The notes under the pieces are model-generated. The model worked only from the letters and a program-made list of their open reading frames with translations. It had not been told where the DNA came from and ran no database searches. Below, in pieces: positions 60,967 to 64,000 of a stretch of DNA of 64,000 nucleotides. The stretch is taken from assembly GCF_000419525.1 (NCBI RefSeq), contig NZ_ATTE01000001.1:744001-808000 (forward strand), written 5' to 3'. The translations under genes and the position numbers were made by a program. Source of the stretch: Leucothrix mucor DSM 2157. Its GTDB lineage: Bacteria > Pseudomonadota > Gammaproteobacteria > Thiotrichales > Thiotrichaceae. Every line of letters starts with the position of its first letter. The first letter of the stretch is position 1.

Positions 60967-61579
60967 TAATGTAAAAGCCATGTGGCGCTCAGGCATTACG
61001 CTGGGCTTCTTTGCCTTAGTTGGCGTTGTGTTGTTGATTGGCGCGCAGTGGCTCACCAAAGATCAGATCGCCGAAAACGATCGCCAAATGCGCCTGCAAC
61101 GTTTAAACGAAATTGTGTCTGCTGCGGAGTATGACAATGACTTGCTGAGTACGGCCCAGCAGCTGGATGTGGGCATTAAAGGCCTCGCCAATACCATTAA
61201 AGTATTTACCGCAAAGCAGGGTGCTAATAGCGTTGCTCGCATCTATGAAGTCACTAGCTTACAAGGCTATAGCGGCCCGATTAGCCTGCTGATTGGGGTC
61301 GATGCGCTGGATAATAGTCTGCGTGGCGTGCGGGTTATCTCGCATAAAGAAACACCGGGCTTAGGCGATAAAATCGAAACCAATAAAGCCGATTGGATTT
61401 TGCAATTCTCGGGGAAATCCTTAAGCGATCCCGATGAAAGCCAGTGGAAAGTGCGCAAAGATGGCGGCGAATTTGATCAGTTTACCGGAGCCACCATTAC
61501 GCCGCGCGCGGTGGTCAATGCGGTACGCGAAACCTTAAAGCTGGCCACCTCACAACCTTTGGAACAAGCGCATGAGTGA
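60956..61579 (+). CDS. rsxG: Rnf/Rsx complex subunit G (covalent FMN)
   Basis: 207 aa; single N-terminal membrane anchor (about 13-34) and a periplasmic FMN domain. [20 protein letters not shown] holds the Thr that carries FMN (S/TGAT motif); [13 protein letters not shown] is the other conserved stretch. Overlaps rsxD by 11 bp and rsxE by 8 bp. The flavin is put on by ApbE, which is not in this window. Confidence 0.95.
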   Translation: MSVNNVKAMWRSGITLGFFALVGVVLLIGAQWLTKDQIAENDRQMRLQRLNEIVSAAEYDNDLLSTAQQLDVGIKGLANTIKVFTAKQGANSVARIYEVTSLQGYSGPISLLIGVDALDNSLRGVRVISHKETPGLGDKIETNKADWILQFSGKSLSDPDESQWKVRKDGGEFDQFTGATITPRAVVNAVRETLKLATSQPLEQAHE

Positions 61580-62300
61580 GCTGAGTTACAAAAAAATTAT
61601 TCAGGACGGTTTGTGGCATAACAACGCCGGTCTGGTGCAATTACTGGGTTTATGCCCGCTATTAGCTGTCACCAACAACGCGGTGAATGGCTTAGGGCTA
61701 GGGCTGGCAACGCTGGTGACCTTGGTGATTTCCAATGTCTCGGTGTCGTTTAGCCGGCATTGGGTCAGCCGTGAAATCCGCATTCCGTTTTACGTAATGG
61801 TAATCGCTGCCAATGTGACGGTGGTGGACTTGCTGATGAATGCCTACCTGCATAATTTGCACAATGTACTGGGCATCTTCATTCCGTTGATTGTAACCAA
61901 CTGCGCGATCATTGCCCGCGCTGAAGCCTTCGCTTCTAAAAACGCCATGTTGCCATCGTTTGTGGATGGCTTGATGATGGGCTTAGGTTTCTTAGCCGTA
62001 CTGGTATTGCTGGGCGGAATGCGGGAAGTGATCGGCAGCGGCACCTTATTTGCCGATGCTTCGGTGATGTTTGGCGAGTCCGCACGCGGCTTGACCTTGC
62101 AGCTATTTGATAAAGATTATCCCGGCTTCTTGCTGGCAGTATTGCCACCCGGTGCCTTTCTGGGCTTGGGGCTGATTATCGCCATTAAAAACATGATCGA
62201 TGCGCATTTAGAAAAAGGGCGCGCGGCAAAACGCTTGGAAGAAAAACAAGCGGCAGAAGCGGCGAGCCGCGTGATCGGAGGCGTGCCACAAAGTGAATAA
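61572..62300 (+). CDS. rsxE: Rnf/Rsx complex subunit E
   Basis: 242 aa, six membrane segments, paralogue of Rsx[39 protein letters not shown] and [21 protein letters not shown] hold the paired Cys residues for the shared [2Fe-2S] cluster. The C-terminus is an Ala/Glu/Lys-rich cytoplasmic tail. Overlaps nth by 8 bp. With the other five genes it gives the gene order A-B-C-D-G-E of the gammaproteobacterial Rsx operon. Confidence 0.95.
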   Translation: MSELSYKKIIQDGLWHNNAGLVQLLGLCPLLAVTNNAVNGLGLGLATLVTLVISNVSVSFSRHWVSREIRIPFYVMVIAANVTVVDLLMNAYLHNLHNVLGIFIPLIVTNCAIIARAEAFASKNAMLPSFVDGLMMGLGFLAVLVLLGGMREVIGSGTLFADASVMFGESARGLTLQLFDKDYPGFLLAVLPPGAFLGLGLIIAIKNMIDAHLEKGRAAKRLEEKQAAEAASRVIGGVPQSE

Positions 62301-62925
62301 AGAAAAGCGCTATGAAATCTTCCGACGCTGGCGAGAAGCCAATCCGCACCCGACCACTGAGCTGAACTTTGCCAACCCGTTTGAGCTGTTGGTGGCGGTC
62401 ACCTTATCCGCGCAATCCACTGATAAGGGCGTGAATAAAGCCACCGACAAACTGTTTAAAGTCGCCAATACGCCGCAAGCCATTTTAGATCTCGGGCTGG
62501 AAGGCCTGCGCGATTACATCAAAACCATCGGCCTGTATAACAACAAAGCCAAGAATGTGTACGCAACCTGCGAGATTTTGGTGGAGAAGCATGGTGGCGA
62601 AGTGCCGGATGATCGTGAAGCGTTGGAAGCCTTACCGGGCGTTGGGCGCAAGACGGCAAATGTAGTGCTGAATACGGCCTTTGGCCATCCTACAATGGCG
62701 GTAGACACGCATATATTCCGGCTGGCTAATCGTACGGGGATTGCTAAAGGTAAGAATGTGGTGGAAGTCGAGAAGGGCTTGCTGCGACATATCCCTAAAG
62801 AGTTTATGGTCGATGCGCATCATTGGTTGATCTTGCATGGGCGGTATATTTGTGTGGCTAGGAAGCCTAGGTGTGCTGCGTGTTTGATTAGTGATTTGTG
62901 TGATTTTAAAGAGAAAGAGCTTTAG
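62293..62925 (+). CDS. nth: Endonuclease III
   Basis: 210 aa DNA glycosylase/AP lyase for oxidised pyrimidines. Helix-hairpin-helix [18 protein letters not shown] with the catalytic Lys in GRKTAN, catalytic Asp in [12 protein letters not shown], and the [4Fe-4S] site [17 protein letters not shown] (C-x6-C-x2-C-x5-C). Coupled to rsxE by an 8-bp overlap, the usual place of nth in gammaproteobacteria. Base composition drops in the last 80 bp before the AT-rich gene that follows. Confidence 0.97.
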   Translation: MNKEKRYEIFRRWREANPHPTTELNFANPFELLVAVTLSAQSTDKGVNKATDKLFKVANTPQAILDLGLEGLRDYIKTIGLYNNKAKNVYATCEILVEKHGGEVPDDREALEALPGVGRKTANVVLNTAFGHPTMAVDTHIFRLANRTGIAKGKNVVEVEKGLLRHIPKEFMVDAHHWLILHGRYICVARKPRCAACLISDLCDFKEKEL

Positions 62926-63036
62926 AGTATCAGTATCAAGAGTTAACGAGCCTATAGTAACATAGATAAAGCCAAATTTAGGGTTTATAATAATATGCAG
63001 CTATTCATTTATTAAGATAGTAAATAAATATTCCAT

Positions 63037-63936
63037 ATGAGCAAATGTAAAAATAGTGTTTCTTATTATATTCATAGAATCATCCCAAGAAGCAAGGGTG
63101 ATCAGCCGAATATTTATGTAGATCAGCAAAATTATTTATCTCGACTTGCGAATTTAAAATCAAAGTATATAGGTGTTGAGCATAGAAAAGAACAGTGGGA
63201 TTTCTATACTTCTAGTCACTTAAAGGAAATAAATGCAAAGACGTTTTATAGCTTAAAACCTTCGAGTTTATCTGAGTTACCAGAAGGCTCCGTTGTGACA
63301 AGAAGCTTTAAATATAGAGATATTAGACTGGAAAATGAATTCCAAGCGATCATATACTCAATTAGCAGTGCGCTCTCGGCACTAACTTATGTGATAACGT
63401 CCTTTGTAAAAGGTAGTCAGAGCTTGCATAGCCATACTAAACTAATAAAAATCCTGCTAAAGACGTCAGACAACTCTATCCTTTCTAGGTTAATAATTGA
63501 AAGCGGAGAAAGTTGGTATGATGAACTTAAAGTCCGCAGGGATACAGGAACATATTACGTTTCTTTGTTACTAAAGTCTACCTTAGAACATACAATTCTT
63601 GATGGTGAAGAGTTTTTCGAAACTAAGAGCATATTAAGTTTAATGAAGTATCCAGTAAAAAAGAATTTTTTGTTATTGGATGATATACCACTTCTTGATG
63701 GTTCAGAAATGAAAAGTAAGTCCAGCGTAATTAATGGTAAAGTTGAGCTTGAAGAACAAGTACTAGATATAAATAAACAGGTTGTCTATCAAAGTAACTC
63801 ACAAAAAATTGATCCAATTGATCCAATTGATCCAATTGAGTTGATTGACGGGATTTCTTATATAAACAATATTTGTTTTGAGCTAGAGTCTTATGTTATA
63901 AAGGTATTGGAAGAACTAAATAAAAAAATAATCTAA
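63037..63936 (+). CDS. Unknown AT-rich gene
   Basis: 299 aa, no family recognised. The composition is much more AT-rich than the rest of the window (many AAA, ATA, TTA codons), as is the upstream spacer, so the gene was probably acquired. No signal peptide is seen; one moderately hydrophobic stretch (FQAIIYSISSALSALTYVITSF, about residues 103-124) could be a buried helix or membrane segment. The protein is Ser/Lys/Ile-rich, with a DPIDPIDPIE repeat near residue 260 and an ending helix. There is no -35/-10 pair I can defend. Placement next to a conserved operon end is typical of accessory genes such as defence or phage-related ones, but there is no direct evidence. Confidence 0.6.
   Translation: MSKCKNSVSYYIHRIIPRSKGDQPNIYVDQQNYLSRLANLKSKYIGVEHRKEQWDFYTSSHLKEINAKTFYSLKPSSLSELPEGSVVTRSFKYRDIRLENEFQAIIYSISSALSALTYVITSFVKGSQSLHSHTKLIKILLKTSDNSILSRLIIESGESWYDELKVRRDTGTYYVSLLLKSTLEHTILDGEEFFETKSILSLMKYPVKKNFLLLDDIPLLDGSEMKSKSSVINGKVELEEQVLDINKQVVYQSNSQKIDPIDPIDPIELIDGISYINNICFELESYVIKVLEELNKKII
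63811..63837 (+). repeat. 9-bp tandem repeat inside the AT-rich gene
   Basis: Three perfect GATCCAATT units code for DPI-DPI-DPI. The unit length is a multiple of three, so change in copy number would keep the frame. Confidence 0.85.
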
Positions 63937-64000
63937 AAATTATTTTTCGATAAGGCTTTAAAGAAAATAGGTGTGTCACTCTTAAGTTCATAGGGAGACT

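Overview
The window looks like a chromosomal segment of a marine, alga-associated gammaproteobacterium. Housekeeping blocks (alaS-lysC-csrA, rsxABCDGE-nth, tsaD, creD, ynjBCDF) are of gammaproteobacterial type. An alginate import and depolymerisation operon fits a life on macroalgae. A Thiotrichales/Leucothrix-like organism is my guess; the sequence alone does not prove it. No rRNA, tRNA or insertion sequence was recognised.

Layout. (1) 1-7285: end of a GntR-type regulator, then an alginate operon on the + strand: ATPase (algS), two permeases (algM1, algM2), a binding protein very like AlgQ1/AlgQ2, an internal attenuating hairpin, and a PL15 exolytic alginate lyase with its catalytic residues in place. 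(2) 7400-10459: cardiolipin synthase and an AAA/DUF4143 gene broken by a one-base frameshift inside Walker A. (3) 10471-29476: a complex CRISPR and defence island. On the - strand it holds two separate Cas1/Cas2 sets in which the Cas1 beta domain and the Cas1 nuclease domain lie in different genes, relics of a third cas1-cas2 copy, and, between the relics, a primase-helicase (AEP + SF2) operon with a PIN toxin pair. On the + strand it holds four CRISPR arrays (two intact with shared leaders, one degenerate, one relic of a different repeat family), a Fic-like protein with a degenerate motif and an operator cluster, a membrane protein, and the effector operon: cas6, an HD-less Cas10-like protein with GGDE, three large RAMP proteins, and an S-4TM membrane protein. 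A second, truncated cas6 follows the relic array. (4) 29493-33729: umuDC under a striking inverted repeat, then two tandem diguanylate cyclases. (5) 33893-41839 (- strand): an NnrU-like gene and a nine-gene Mrp/Mbh-type cation/proton antiporter operon with three NuoL/M/N-like subunits. (6) 42002-46115 (- strand): ynjBCDF-type ABC importer with a CDP-alcohol phosphatidyltransferase. (7) 46423-62925: alaS-lysC-csrA, SLC13 permease, creD, tsaD, dihaem peroxidase and the full Rnf/Rsx electron-transport operon ending in nth. (8) 63037-63936: an AT-rich gene of unknown function.

How the parts fit. The first operon would carry alginate fragments into the cytoplasm and cut them to monomers. The CRISPR island is the most unusual part. 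I read the + strand operon as a non-canonical type III system: Cas6 would mature crRNAs with an 8-nt ATTAAGAC handle, tandem-fused Cas7 domains would form the backbone, the palm protein could make a nucleotide signal, and the S-4TM protein could be the membrane-acting effector. That chain is inference from domain content and gene order. Mrp and Rnf suggest strong use of sodium and proton gradients, as expected in a marine bacterium.
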